Positions 33,730 to 41,217 of a stretch of 64,000 bases of DNA are shown piece by piece (the first letter of the stretch is position 1; the number at the start of each line of letters is the position of its first letter). A program made the translations under genes and the position numbers. The stretch covers positions 1-64,000 of IMG/VR virus record IMGVR_UViG_3300050016_000168; one strand, written 5' to 3'. Source of the stretch: a virus. Under the pieces are notes generated by a model, which searched no databases, had not been told where the DNA came from, and saw only the letters and a list, made by a program, of their open reading frames with translations.

Positions 33730-34270
33730 CGGCTACTCCCTGAAGCAGCTTACGGAAGACTTCAGCCTGCAGGGACACCTCCACGTCGGTCGGATCGAAT
33801 TCGGTATCTGAATCGCCATGGTGGAGGTTGACTTGAATGTCGGATCGGTCGTTGTAGCTGCGAGAGTACGCGTGGTCGATCGTCAACTCGGGGGCGACTT
33901 CCTTGAGCAGGTCCTTCAGGCTCTGCATGTAAGCCTCGGCGGCCAGTGAGGCGGCGTGGGTCTCGCCAGCGCGCTCCACCAAGTCGGCCCAGGCGAGTAG
34001 GAGCGCCTTGGCATCGACCTCCACGACATGGCCGATGGGGAGGAGCTGAGGCGGCTCGCTGCTCCAGCGGACATAAAGCTTGTGCTCTTGGAGGAGCTTG
34101 ACTCGAATCACACCGACATTCAGCTTTTTGGTCGGCCGGTACTTGTCATAGTGTGGCTCGGCGGGGCCGAGATACTCAACCCGGACGAAGTTCTCGAGTC
34201 GTCGGATGTCACCACCGCCAGCGATCTGCCAGGCGTAGATGGTGCCCTTCTTCAGGTCCGACATCCTCAT
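33722..34270 (-). CDS. 182-residue protein of unknown function
   Basis: The ATG at 34270 overlaps the SWIM-type gene stop (ATGA); longer starts would run through that gene in another frame. The N-terminal half is beta-rich ('KKGTIYAWQIAGGGDIRR', 'NVGVIRVKLLQEHKLYVRW'), the C-terminal half helical with acidic residues. Seen as a plausible two-domain accessory protein; no family recognised. Confidence 0.55.
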   Translation of the reverse strand: MRMSDLKKGTIYAWQIAGGGDIRRLENFVRVEYLGPAEPHYDKYRPTKKLNVGVIRVKLLQEHKLYVRWSSEPPQLLPIGHVVEVDAKALLLAWADLVERAGETHAASLAAEAYMQSLKDLLKEVAPELTIDHAYSRSYNDRSDIQVNLHHGDSDTEFDPTDVEVSLQAEVFRKLLQGVADG

Positions 34271-34500
34271 CTGGATGCCACCTCCGCACGCTCGCGCGGG
34301 CTCCGCAGGAGACGCTTGGCCACTGCCCGCATCGCCCAGCAGACCTTGTCGTAGGTGTAGGCCTCGCAGCTGCAGGTGGCGACACCGGAGCTGGAGACGG
34401 CGATGTAGTGGCGCCGGCTGGCGCGGGTGTGACTGCGCGCGGTGAACAGCCCAGGCGCGATACGACGGGTGTAGGGTCGGATGGATTTCTTCAGGCGCAT
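34267..34500 (-). CDS. SWIM-like zinc-finger protein
   Basis: 77 residues. 'YIAVSSSGVATCSCEAYTYDK' with C-x-C and a downstream 'VCWAMRAVAKRL' resembles a SWIM finger (C-x-C-x(n)-C-x-H), although the final residue after the third Cys is not a clear His. Basic N-terminus. Probably DNA or protein binding. Confidence 0.6.
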   Translation of the reverse strand: MRLKKSIRPYTRRIAPGLFTARSHTRASRRHYIAVSSSGVATCSCEAYTYDKVCWAMRAVAKRLLRSPRERAEVASR

Positions 34501-34925
34501 GCGAATCTCCCATTAGCAGAACGTAGTTTGCCAGCGAGGTAGTGTCTTGTGGCATGGCAATGGTGGCACCGAACATCGCACTTCTCGATTTCTCGGAGGA
34601 GCGTCTCCCTAGTACGCATGTCCTTGCCGATGACGAAGAGCTTTAGTGTTCCTGGCCGGTGATCAAAAGCAAGTCGAGAAGCATCTTCACGGTATCCGCA
34701 ATCGACACATCCAGAAGCGAGCTTGATCTTGCGGAGAAACTCCGTCAGCTCAGGCTGGAGAACGCGCCTTCTTCGAGCGTCGGAGAGACGTTTGCAGACA
34801 CGGCAGTCCCGACTCCCGTCCCTTCGGACGTAACTGTTGTCGGGTGTATAGGCGTGCCCCTGCGGGCAGTAGGCGCGCGGGGGCCTCGGCCGTTGCAGTC
34901 GCGTAAGGCGAGATCGAGATCTCAT
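34491..34925 (-). CDS. HNH-type endonuclease or recombination nuclease
   Basis: 144 residues. The ATG at 34925 follows TGGAGGACACC. An N-terminal zinc pair ('CPQGHAYTPDN', 'CRVCKRLSDARRR') is followed by 'SGCVDCGYREDASRLAFDHR' and 'CDVRCHHCHATRH': the C-x2-C ... DH ... C-x2-C layout of HNH nucleases. First gene of this leftward operon. It may be a mobile or a packaging-related nuclease. Confidence 0.7.
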   Translation of the reverse strand: MRSRSRLTRLQRPRPPRAYCPQGHAYTPDNSYVRRDGSRDCRVCKRLSDARRRRVLQPELTEFLRKIKLASGCVDCGYREDASRLAFDHRPGTLKLFVIGKDMRTRETLLREIEKCDVRCHHCHATRHYLAGKLRSANGRFACA

Positions 34926-35209
34926 GGTGTCCTCCATTTTCAATCGTGGACGGGGTTTGCTTTGCTGCCGAGTCCGCAGTAGTCCGCGCCTGGCCGTCTC
35001 ACTAAGCCAAGCCTAGCTTTGCCCTGTCCGCCACGGAGCTTAGCATAATTATTGTAGTTTGGGGCAGCGGGGATTTTCGAGGTTTCGGCGCCGGTGGAGG
35101 ACTCTAAAGGAGCAAAGGGCCCTTATCTCCTTAAGCGAGAGAATAGGCGTATTGTTCCGTTTGGGCGCGGTCGCATGGCTCGTGTCCGTTGGCAAGCAAA
35201 CTCCCCAGA

Positions 35210-35264
35210 GCCCGCAAAGCGGGCCGCGTGAGCGGGGGGCAATGCCCCCTCTTGGGGGCTTGCC
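35210..35264 (+). repeat. Hairpin cluster with two mutually exclusive stems
   Basis: GCCCGC/GCGGGC with an AAA loop (35210-35224), then GGGGGC/GCCCCC (35235-35249), which competes with GGCAAtGCCCCC/GGGGGCTTGCC (35238-35264, one bulge). The stems share the GCCCCC arm, so only one can form. They sit just upstream of the rightward promoter. Confidence 0.65.
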
Positions 35265-35266
35265 AC

Positions 35267-35296
35267 TTGGACAACAATGGGCCTTTTGTGTATGAT
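35267..35296 (+). promoter_or_regulatory. Rightward promoter for the 35334 operon
   Basis: TTGGAC (35267-35272), an 18-base spacer and TATGAT (35291-35296), followed by AGGAGGACAG and ATG 35334. Good match to sigma70 type and correctly placed. Confidence 0.55.
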
Positions 35297-35333
35297 TCAG
35301 AATCAGTCAGAAATCGCTTCAGGAGGACAGCAG

Positions 35334-35774
35334 ATGATGAGCAGTTTCCCTACCAAGGCCAAAAGAGCCTCAAAAACCGTTGGCTACGCCGTTGCTGATG
35401 AGGGCATAATTATTGATCTGATCGGCTGGGGGCAGGTCTTCTCGACTCGCGGCGGGATCTCCCTGGACAAGGTCTACAAGGGACTGGGGAGGCTTCGAAC
35501 ACAGTCTCAACGCATTCACTATCAACAACTCAAGGCGACCATGTCAGCGCTGGCTGAGAAGGGAATCCTTGTCCGGGGCGAGCAGAACCGCTGGGCGACC
35601 TGGATGCTGGCCGACTGGAAAGCTTGGGCAGCTGATCTGGACATCAAGTTTGGGATTGTCGGTCGTGACCACATTCCAACTTCTCCGACCCAAGCCGAAG
35701 CGGCCGAGCTGCAGGAAATCTACTGGGACGAGACGTTGGACGGGCCTCGTCCGGATCCCGAAGCTGGAGAATGA
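35334..35774 (+). CDS. Putative winged-helix DNA-binding protein
   Basis: 146 residues; the ATG at 35334 (or 35337) follows AGGAGGACAG. After a basic N-terminus, residues about 45-100 ('QRIHYQQLKATMSALAEKG' then 'ILVRGEQNRWATW') read like a helix-helix-wing module. The C-terminus is acidic. It heads the rightward operon with an HNH nuclease and terminase-small candidate; a regulator or packaging factor are both possible. Confidence 0.5.
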   Translation: MMSSFPTKAKRASKTVGYAVADEGIIIDLIGWGQVFSTRGGISLDKVYKGLGRLRTQSQRIHYQQLKATMSALAEKGILVRGEQNRWATWMLADWKAWAADLDIKFGIVGRDHIPTSPTQAEAAELQEIYWDETLDGPRPDPEAGE

Positions 35775-36193
35775 TGAAGACGAATCGCCGAACCCAAGAT
35801 GTCGAGCTGGCTATCCCACCCGAAGAGCTGTGGTGGCTGCGCGGTCTGAACCATCATGCTTATGTTCAATCCAAACACTGGCGGGGACTGCGAGACCACA
35901 TCCTTTTGGGACGTGGAGAGCGCTGTCAGGTTTGTGGTTTGGAAGGCTCCGATTACAGATTCGCTGTGCATCACACGACATACGCTCGGGTTGGTGAGGA
36001 GCAAGACAGCGACCTGCTTGTCGTCTGCATCGCTTGCCACAACTTGATCCATTTCCCTGAGAGTCGTGCTGCCAAGCATTGGGTGTCTGTGGTTGCATCT
36101 ATGAATGGGACTTCATTGATAGAAGTGACCTGGCTGGCAGCATCGCTGCGGCCACCCGAGGTGGAGAATGATATCGATGATGTCGATGGCTGA
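35771..36193 (+). CDS. HNH endonuclease
   Basis: 140 residues, ATGA overlap with the previous gene. 'CQVCGLEGSDYRFAVHHTTY' and 'LLVVCIACHNLIHF' give the C-x2-C, H-H and C-x2-C-H pattern of HNH nucleases. Phage HNH proteins next to terminase genes can assist packaging; otherwise this could be a homing enzyme. Confidence 0.75.
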   Translation: MMKTNRRTQDVELAIPPEELWWLRGLNHHAYVQSKHWRGLRDHILLGRGERCQVCGLEGSDYRFAVHHTTYARVGEEQDSDLLVVCIACHNLIHFPESRAAKHWVSVVASMNGTSLIEVTWLAASLRPPEVENDIDDVDG

Positions 36194-36204
36194 GGAGCCC
36201 AAGC

Positions 36205-37053
36205 GTGTACGCAGGGGGTAAGAAGCGCGGCCCGAAGAAGGGGACCAAGATGCCCCAGAGTCACTTTCCCCACCAGGGCGTGGTCGAAGCGATTGCGTTA
36301 GGACTGGTCAAGCCGCGGCCGGGGATCTGCGCTCGCTGCAACCAGCAGCATCTGCTCTGCAGCGGCCACAACCATCCACGGGACGCGGAAGGCAACAATC
36401 TGCCGATCGGACCCTGCCGGCGCTGGCCGATGCACGGACAATCGGTCTGTTCGACCCACGGCGGCAAGGGACGCAATCGAGTGGTGGCCACCCGACAATG
36501 GGAAAAGGAGCGTAAGTTGGCGGGAGAGATGGAGAAAGCGGAACGCGCGGTGAAGACGCTGGGCTTGCCGATCCTGACCTCGCCCCAGCAGGCGTTGCTG
36601 GACGAGATCGCACGCACGGCGGGGCACGTCCAGTGGCTGGGCAATAGGGTCGGCAACTTGGATCCCGACGAGTCGACCTGGGGGCGCACGTCGGAGGAGC
36701 ACAAGGAAGGTACCGACGTCGGAATCACCGAGGCGGGGAGCGCGATCGACATCACGACGACGACCAAGGCGGCACGGCCGGCGGTCTGGATCCAGCTCTA
36801 TCAGCAGGAGCGCGCGCACCTCGTCCATGTGGCGAAAGTTGCCATCCAGTGCGGGGTCGCAGAAAGGTCAATCAAGCTGGCTGAAGAGCAGGGGCAGATG
36901 ATCGCAGCGGTGCTGCGCCAGGTCTTCGAGGACCCCGAGCTGGAGCTGACGGAGATTCAGATCGGGGTGGCTCGAATCGTTGCCTCCAAGGCCTTGCGTA
37001 CGTTGTCGACCAAGCCGTCACTGTCGGTGCTGAAGTCCATCTCCGATGCGTAA
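36205..37053 (+). CDS. Putative terminase small subunit
   Basis: 282 residues from GTG 36205 with GAGGAG upstream. A Cys-rich N-terminal part ('CARCNQQHLLCSGH') leads to 'CRRWPMHGQSVCSTHGGKG', the C-x-R-...-G-x-x-V-C-x-x-H-G-G motif found at the N-terminus of many actinophage terminase small subunits. A long helical region follows. It is 8 kb from the large subunit gene, so the assignment rests on the motif and the neighbouring HNH gene. Confidence 0.6.
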   Translation: MYAGGKKRGPKKGTKMPQSHFPHQGVVEAIALGLVKPRPGICARCNQQHLLCSGHNHPRDAEGNNLPIGPCRRWPMHGQSVCSTHGGKGRNRVVATRQWEKERKLAGEMEKAERAVKTLGLPILTSPQQALLDEIARTAGHVQWLGNRVGNLDPDESTWGRTSEEHKEGTDVGITEAGSAIDITTTTKAARPAVWIQLYQQERAHLVHVAKVAIQCGVAERSIKLAEEQGQMIAAVLRQVFEDPELELTEIQIGVARIVASKALRTLSTKPSLSVLKSISDA

Positions 37054-37189
37054 TCCTGTCCCACCCATCGTGGTCGAGGCGAAGACGGTGAAAGATGCGC
37101 GCACTCTCTATCGCCGCTCGAAGAGAGTTGCGCGCATGGTGCTTAAACGGAATCAGTTCCGGATGGTTCGGTTGGGGCGGCGCGCTTAG
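37046..37189 (+). CDS. 47-residue very basic peptide
   Basis: The ATG at 37046 overlaps the previous stop by 8 bases. Arg/Lys-rich ('LYRRSKRVARMVLKRNQF'). It runs 47 bases into the end of the convergent gene 37143-37388. Plausible but supported only by coupling and open frame. Confidence 0.4.
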   Translation: MRNPVPPIVVEAKTVKDARTLYRRSKRVARMVLKRNQFRMVRLGRRA

Positions 37190-37388
37190 CGTATTCCGGC
37201 TTCGGCCGGCGGCGAGCAGCGTGCCAATGGGTGGTTCCGTCGGGGTTGGGATGCGGACATTCGTAGACGTTCAGCACTCCCCGCTGGTGGCGGACTGCAA
37301 GCTTGGCTGAGCGCTTGGTTGAGTAGCGGCGCTTGCGCTGACAGTCTTCTATCGGTGAGTTGTGAGTCACGGCGGTGGAGACGGTCAT
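37143..37388 (-). CDS. Conserved small zinc-type protein
   Basis: 81 residues from ATG 37388 (TGATG overlap). 'CQRKRRYSTKRSAKLAVRHQ' then 'LNVYECPHPNPDGTTHWHAA' matches the widespread phage/actinobacterial pattern C-x-K-x-R-(F/Y) ... A ... Y-x-C-x(n)-W-H. Likely a zinc-stabilised nucleic-acid binder. Last gene of its leftward operon. Confidence 0.65.
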   Translation of the reverse strand: MTVSTAVTHNSPIEDCQRKRRYSTKRSAKLAVRHQRGVLNVYECPHPNPDGTTHWHAARRRPKPEYAKRAAPTEPSGTDSV

Positions 37389-37522
37389 CACTTTTTCTTA
37401 CCAGTCAGTTTGCGCTTGCGCTCCGCCTCGTCTTCGCGCTCGAGCTTCTCGCGGCGCTTGCGCAGCATCTCGACATGATGCTTCTGGGCTGGGGTGTAGC
37501 CCTTGGTCGGGTCGTTGATCAT
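37388..37522 (-). CDS. 44-residue charged helical peptide
   Basis: The ATG at 37522 overlaps the upstream stop (ATGA), and its own stop overlaps the next start (TGATG). 'MINDPTKGYTPAQKHHVEML' followed by alternating Arg/Lys/Glu. Looks like a real micro-gene. Confidence 0.55.
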   Translation of the reverse strand: MINDPTKGYTPAQKHHVEMLRKRREKLEREDEAERKRKLTGKKK

Positions 37523-37749
37523 CGCTTGACGCGGCGGAGCTTGATCGCTCCACCAGCCTCGACGGCGACGCCAGATTTGTTGATCAGGGCACGACGGCCG
37601 AACGAAAGCAGCAATTGGACCAGGTCGACCTCGATGGTGACATAGCCATGCTCGGCCGGAAGCTCGGCTGAGAAGCTCTTGGTGGCCGAGTCCCAGTGCT
37701 TGGCGGCAGGCAGGGTGACGGGGAAGGGACCGAACTTTTGAACGTCCAT
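37519..37749 (-). CDS. 76-residue beta-rich protein
   Basis: 'MDVQKFGPFPVTLPAAKHWD' through 'GYVTIEVDLVQLLLSFGRRAL' suggests a small beta sheet with one helix. Starts directly after the upstream stop. Unknown function. Confidence 0.55.
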   Translation of the reverse strand: MDVQKFGPFPVTLPAAKHWDSATKSFSAELPAEHGYVTIEVDLVQLLLSFGRRALINKSGVAVEAGGAIKLRRVKR

Positions 37750-38244
37750 TTAGATCGTCTCCTTGATCCAGTCGAGGTGGTTGGTATCGGCGTTCCAGAC
37801 ACAGGAGACGGGCTCGTCGGAGGATTGCACCTCCCAGCGGCGCAGACCCATCCAGCGGCTGTAGAGATCGCGCCCGTAGGCCTCAGCCTCGGGCATGGTG
37901 GCGACACGTACGGCATTGCTGGCCCCGGGGGCGCTGTCGAGGTCGTGGGCGTCCCAGCAGACGATCTTGAACGATCCTGGGAGCTTGGTGTTGTGGTTGG
38001 AGTTGACGGTTGAGGGATGGGAGAGCGTGTTCGGATGGGGGCCGTGGCGGGGACAGTCGGGGATCTGGTTGGCGATGCCGGCGACCGAGCGCTCGCGGAT
38101 GACGTCGCACTCATCGGCGTCGGTGGTGCCGTAGGGACAGGGGCAGGATGGGCAGTCGGCATCGGGCGCGATCTGATGCCGGCCCTGCATGTGGGCGGTC
38201 ATCAGGTAGACAGGGTGACGGGTGTAGGGGACGGAGGCGCTCAT
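37750..38244 (-). CDS. 164-residue cysteine-containing protein
   Basis: The ATG at 38244 follows GGGAGATAGCAAG. N-terminal 'DADCPSCPCPYGTTDADEC' is a compact four-cysteine cluster, followed later by 'CPRHGPHP'. The C-terminal half ('FKIVCWDAHDLDSAPGASNA') looks like an alpha/beta fold. Unknown. Confidence 0.55.
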   Translation of the reverse strand: MSASVPYTRHPVYLMTAHMQGRHQIAPDADCPSCPCPYGTTDADECDVIRERSVAGIANQIPDCPRHGPHPNTLSHPSTVNSNHNTKLPGSFKIVCWDAHDLDSAPGASNAVRVATMPEAEAYGRDLYSRWMGLRRWEVQSSDEPVSCVWNADTNHLDWIKETI

Positions 38245-38335
38245 CTTGCTATCTCCCAGACGAAGTAGGCAACGAAGAGGAGCATCCAGACATCCAGACG
38301 ACGACGGCACGCTCGGCGATGCGGTCCCAGTTCAC
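38241..38335 (-). pseudogene. Tiny membrane-protein gene broken by an 8-bp duplication
   Basis: GTG 38335 overlaps the upstream stop (GTGA) and opens 'MNWDRIAERAVVVW'. The downstream part in another frame reads 'MLLFVAYFVWEIAR' and its stop overlaps the next ATG (ATGA). Exactly at the junction is a tandem CATCCAGA repeat (38283-38298, plus strand). Removing one copy fuses both parts into a 28-residue single-pass membrane protein with perfect coupling on both sides. Confidence 0.6.
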
Positions 38336-38514
38336 GACGACCGACCCATGTCGGCAAGCTCCTGCTCGTCAGGACCGCCGGTGCGCTGGTGCTTGGCCCG
38401 GATCCGAGCCAGGCGTACGCGCATGGCTTCGTAGTCGGGTTGGGGTGAGGTGGCGCGCTGGCGGGCGATGACACGCTCGAGGTGGCTAAACATGAATGGG
38501 AGATTGAAGCTCAT
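38332..38514 (-). CDS. 60-residue basic helical protein
   Basis: 'MSFNLPFMFSHLERVIARQR' then 'EAMRVRLARIRAKHQR' and an acidic end. ATG overlaps the upstream stop. Probably helical; unknown function. Confidence 0.55.
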   Translation of the reverse strand: MSFNLPFMFSHLERVIARQRATSPQPDYEAMRVRLARIRAKHQRTGGPDEQELADMGRSS

Positions 38515-38777
38515 GCGAGCTTCCCCTTAGCCACGATGAGCCGGGTTCGGATGCTGCCAACGTAGGCGGCAAACATACGCTCAAAATCGGCTTCGACTTC
38601 GAGCATGTCGGGTGACTTCGAGCACTCTGGGTGATGCGCACGGACGAGTTCAGCCAAACCTTTGACTTCAGATTCGGCGGATTCGATCAGCCGTAGGATT
38701 GACAGTTCGCCGAGGGTTTTGGGCATGCGGGTGCGTCCGGTAGTGCCCGGATAGATGCCGGGATTTATGTCGCTCAT
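38511..38777 (-). CDS. 88-residue helical protein
   Basis: The ATG at 38777 follows TGGAGGACATCGACCC; upstream in-frame starts would cross the structured spacer. 'MPKTLGELSILRLIESAESE' onward is helical with 'MLEVEADFERMFAAYVG'. Unknown function. Confidence 0.6.
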   Translation of the reverse strand: MSDINPGIYPGTTGRTRMPKTLGELSILRLIESAESEVKGLAELVRAHHPECSKSPDMLEVEADFERMFAAYVGSIRTRLIVAKGKLA

Positions 38778-38826
38778 GGGTCGATGTCCTCCAGGTAAAC
38801 AGGGTTGGACGGGGGGGATGAGGTGA

Positions 38827-38902
38827 CCACAGACCGCGCTGTCCTGCGTGGGCCCTAGTTCGATTCGGGCTGAATGCCACCAGGTGAGTTCACGGTCTGT
38901 GG
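38827..38902. repeat. Inverted repeat enclosing a T-loop-like hairpin
   Basis: CCACAGACCG (38827-38836) and CGGTCTGTGG (38893-38902) are perfect 10-bp arms around 56 bases. Inside is GGGCCC...CGGGCT around TAGTTCGATT. It lies in the 142-base spacer between two leftward genes (38778-38919). It could be a structured leader RNA or a binding site. It does not fold as a complete tRNA. Confidence 0.55.
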
Positions 38903-38919
38903 GGTCGGACGCGGACGGT

Positions 38920-39921
38920 CTAGTTGACTCCGAGCAGCTGCAAGGCACGGGCGGCGAGTTCGTCGGTGTGGCCGCCGGTGAGAGCTTCCATCCGATTCTC
39001 TTCGGCGCTGGCGCTGTCGGTCTTGCGGCGAGTCTGCAGGTGTGAGGTGTAGAAGGTGATCGCGTTGTAGGCGCCCCAAGCGGTGTCGACCTTGTTGGCC
39101 TGCGTCGGGTGGGTCAGGTAGATGGTGTCCAGGGTGTCGCGGAGCCGAATCGCGCCCGAGACTTTGCGGTCGTGCTCGGGGTCGGTGGAAGCGGGGACGG
39201 GGACCAAAGACTCTAGGAACGAGGTCCAGGCGGAGCGTGACAGGTGAATACCGAGCAGCTGGTTGGCGGCGCTGAGCTTGGCCTCGCGGGCGGTCTGAGC
39301 GTTGGCGAGCAAGCGCTGGGCCTCGGCGATCGAGTCGCGCATGTTGCGGGTGTGCTTGATCCGAAAGATGGATGCAGCGCCCCCGAGCGCGGCGGAGAGC
39401 GTGTTCTGGCAGACGACGACGATCTCCACATCGGAGGCTTGGAGCGCGAGCGAGCCGTCATGCGAGGTGCTCAAGAGCAGATGGCCCTTGATCTCGTCGC
39501 CGTTGGGCATGCTCGCCGAGTCGGGGTGCTCGAAGCACATGAATGTGCGCGAGCCGGAGCGCAGGCTACCGGCGGTGAGGACTGGGAGTCCCAGCTGGCC
39601 AAGCGCGGAGCCGAGCCCGAGGAACGTCTCCTCGTTGCTGAAGATTTCGTAGTCGGTGCCGACAACTCCCAGCGTGGAGCCATCGCCCGGGCGGTAGACG
39701 GCGACTTGGCCAGATTTGATCTGGCGAAAGACCTTGCGCTCCTCGTCACGTACGTACATCGGTTGCTTGACGAGTCCCCAGTTGGCCATCCGGGCCTTGT
39801 CGAGTGCGGTCTGGATGTCCATCTCGCCCTCGAATGGCTCGCCGAGTTTGTGCCAGGGCGTGCCCTGTTTGGTCGAGTAGACGAGACGGGCGCCGAGTTC
39901 GTCGAATTCGAGTTCGTGCAT
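38920..39921 (-). CDS. DUF932 family protein
   Basis: 333 residues; the ATG at 39921 follows CCTGGAGGACAACC. The features 'TPWHKLGEPFEGEMDIQTAL', 'VVGTDYEIFSNEETF', 'SRTFMCFEHP', 'STSHDGSLALQ' and 'CQNTLSAAL' then 'FRIKHTRN' are the DUF932 (phage/plasmid-like protein) signature. Its role is unknown but it is often an abundant early product of plasmids and phages. It is driven by the promoter at 39986-40014. Confidence 0.85.
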   Translation of the reverse strand: MHELEFDELGARLVYSTKQGTPWHKLGEPFEGEMDIQTALDKARMANWGLVKQPMYVRDEERKVFRQIKSGQVAVYRPGDGSTLGVVGTDYEIFSNEETFLGLGSALGQLGLPVLTAGSLRSGSRTFMCFEHPDSASMPNGDEIKGHLLLSTSHDGSLALQASDVEIVVVCQNTLSAALGGAASIFRIKHTRNMRDSIAEAQRLLANAQTAREAKLSAANQLLGIHLSRSAWTSFLESLVPVPASTDPEHDRKVSGAIRLRDTLDTIYLTHPTQANKVDTAWGAYNAITFYTSHLQTRRKTDSASAEENRMEALTGGHTDELAARALQLLGVN

Positions 39922-39985
39922 TTTGGGGTTGTCCTCCAGGTGTCGCGGGATCCGCCGGACCGGGTGCGCGTTAAGCGCTAGGTGT

Positions 39986-40014
39986 AGTGTGCGCTCGGAG
40001 CGTGATGTTGTCAA
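39986..40014 (-). promoter_or_regulatory. Leftward promoter and operator half-site upstream of DUF932
   Basis: Minus strand TTGACA (40009-40014) with a 17-base spacer to CACACT (39986-39991), a weak -10. Immediately after comes ACACTACACCTA (39979-39990 on the plus strand as its complement), the shared operator motif. The leader to ATG 39921 would be about 55 bases. Confidence 0.55.
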
Positions 40015-40115
40015 TAGGCTTTAACCTCCGAGCATTCGATTGACGGGGTTGGATGCGTTCGCGGGGTCGGTCGACCAGCCGAGCAGGATGGCCCCGGGCG
40101 ACGGTGAGTGCTCAT
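40011..40115 (-). CDS. Possible 34-residue peptide
   Basis: The ATG at 40115 overlaps the upstream stop (ATGA); the product is Pro/Thr/Arg-rich and ends within the -35 box of the next promoter. Supported only by coupling, so it may be spurious. Confidence 0.3.
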   Translation of the reverse strand: MSTHRRPGPSCSAGRPTPRTHPTPSIECSEVKAY

Positions 40116-40333
40116 ATCGGGGCTCCGAATTTGAGGTCTGCCTCACGGCGCTCGCGGCAGTCGGCGATGGCTGCCTTCAGGTCGTGCATGCGGATGACGG
40201 CGCCTTCCAGGGTCATCACGTGCTCGGCGAGCTTGCGGCCGGTTTTGTAGCTGTAGATGCTGGCGACCACGGTGGGCTCAGCGTTGGGGTTGCCATCGGG
40301 GCGCTTGACGGTGAAAAAGATGCTCGTGCTCAT
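40112..40333 (-). CDS. 73-residue conserved protein
   Basis: The ATG at 40333; longer starts would overlap the Gp88-like gene. 'MSTSIFFTVKRPDGNPNAEP' begins a beta segment, followed by a helix rich in Arg and Glu ('AIADCRERREADLKFG'). Unknown. Confidence 0.55.
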   Translation of the reverse strand: MSTSIFFTVKRPDGNPNAEPTVVASIYSYKTGRKLAEHVMTLEGAVIRMHDLKAAIADCRERREADLKFGAPI

Positions 40334-40353
40334 GGGTACATGGTTCCTTCGCT

Positions 40354-40974
40354 CTAGTGGAGCTTGAATGCGAGTTTGGCCGAGGTCCGCAGGTTGACGT
40401 TCCAACACAAACCGCAGTCGGCGCAATTCTTGCGCTGGCCGGTTTGCTCCGGGCAATGGGCGATGCCGGGGGCATCGGCGAATGTGGGGACGATTTTGGT
40501 TACTGGCCAGTCTGACGGGGGCGCCGGCATAGTTGGGTCGGTCGATGCCCATAGGGTGACGTTGGGAAGCGAGCGCAGGATGTCAAGCGCTGGGAGGATG
40601 CTGGCGATTCTCCAGGAGCGCGTATAGCCGTAGAACGTGAGATCGGGGTGGGTGGCGGCGAGACGGCTCCAGAGTGTTACGTAGCCTGCGCTGACGAAGT
40701 CGCCAGAAGTGTGTAGGCGGATGACGGTACCGGCCGCTAGGACGTCAAGCTCAGCGCTGAGCAAGCGCTCGAGTTTGGCCGGATTCTGGCGCCAAAGTTC
40801 TAGGTTGGCCGCGTACTTTCCGGCCACGTTGGGGAATACGTAGTGACCCTTTTTGGCGTAGCAGACTGCGAAGCAGAATTTGGATTTGCCAGGACATGAG
40901 GGTCCAGCTGGGAGATCGAAGTGCCATATGGTCGGGCCGAGCTTGCGATTGCCGAGCGTTAAGAGTGTGCTCAT
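40354..40974 (-). CDS. Gp88-family protein (mycobacteriophage gene product 88 type)
   Basis: 206 residues. 'NRKLGPTIWHFDLPAGPSCP', 'KFCFAVCYAKKGHY', 'VIRLHTSGDFVSAGYVTLW', 'FYGYTRSWR' and the C-terminal 'CPEQTGQRKNCADCGLCW' match this actinophage family. The cysteine arrangement may bind metal or an Fe-S cluster. The function is not established. Starts 'MSTLLTLGNRKLG' at 40974. Confidence 0.8.
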   Translation of the reverse strand: MSTLLTLGNRKLGPTIWHFDLPAGPSCPGKSKFCFAVCYAKKGHYVFPNVAGKYAANLELWRQNPAKLERLLSAELDVLAAGTVIRLHTSGDFVSAGYVTLWSRLAATHPDLTFYGYTRSWRIASILPALDILRSLPNVTLWASTDPTMPAPPSDWPVTKIVPTFADAPGIAHCPEQTGQRKNCADCGLCWNVNLRTSAKLAFKLH

Positions 40975-40980
40975 GGATGC

Positions 40981-41208
40981 TTAAACCTCCCAAGGGAATT
41001 TGATGGCTTGCTGCGCAGACTCGAATCGGTTGCGCGCGGCCGTGAGCGCTCGCGCAATGTTGACTCGATCGCGGCGCAGAATGTCGCGGTCTACTTCCGG
41101 CAGATCGGGCGCGGCCAGGGTGCGGTCGACGTCGGCGAGGAGCCGATAGAAGTGCTGCATGCGGCCGAGTGCGCGGGCAGACTTTTGGACGTTGCGAATG
41201 ATGCTCAT
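40981..41208 (-). CDS. 75-residue helical basic protein
   Basis: 'MSIIRNVQKSARALGRMQHF' to 'ALTAARNRFESAQQAIKFPW': two Arg-rich helices. Follows GGAGCATCCC. No recognised family; may bind nucleic acid. Confidence 0.55.
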   Translation of the reverse strand: MSIIRNVQKSARALGRMQHFYRLLADVDRTLAAPDLPEVDRDILRRDRVNIARALTAARNRFESAQQAIKFPWEV

Positions 41209-41217
41209 GGGATGCTC

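Larger units (their letters stand above)
34926..35333 (-). other. Divergent control region between leftward and rightward operons
   Basis: About 400 bases without a convincing gene. Near 35043-35058 the minus strand reads CAAACTACAATAATTATGCT, which has -10-like hexamers (TACAAT, TATGCT) and resembles the 23092-23121 promoter spacer but lacks a clear TTGACA. The right part holds hairpins (35210-35264) and a rightward promoter. A 78-codon frame at 35059-35295 lacks protein character. Confidence 0.45.

Noticed and set aside
35059-35295. 78-residue rightward frame upstream of the 35334 gene
   Set aside because: Runs through the hairpin cluster and promoter, with no ribosome site and no protein-like pattern.
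38850-38886. tRNA gene suggested by GTTCGATTC followed by CCACCA
   Set aside because: The T-stem mispairs in the canonical register and no 5' acceptor strand matches; no anticodon or D-arm can be built.
39244-39981. 245-residue open frame on the plus strand
   Set aside because: Antisense of the DUF932 gene and runs into its promoter.
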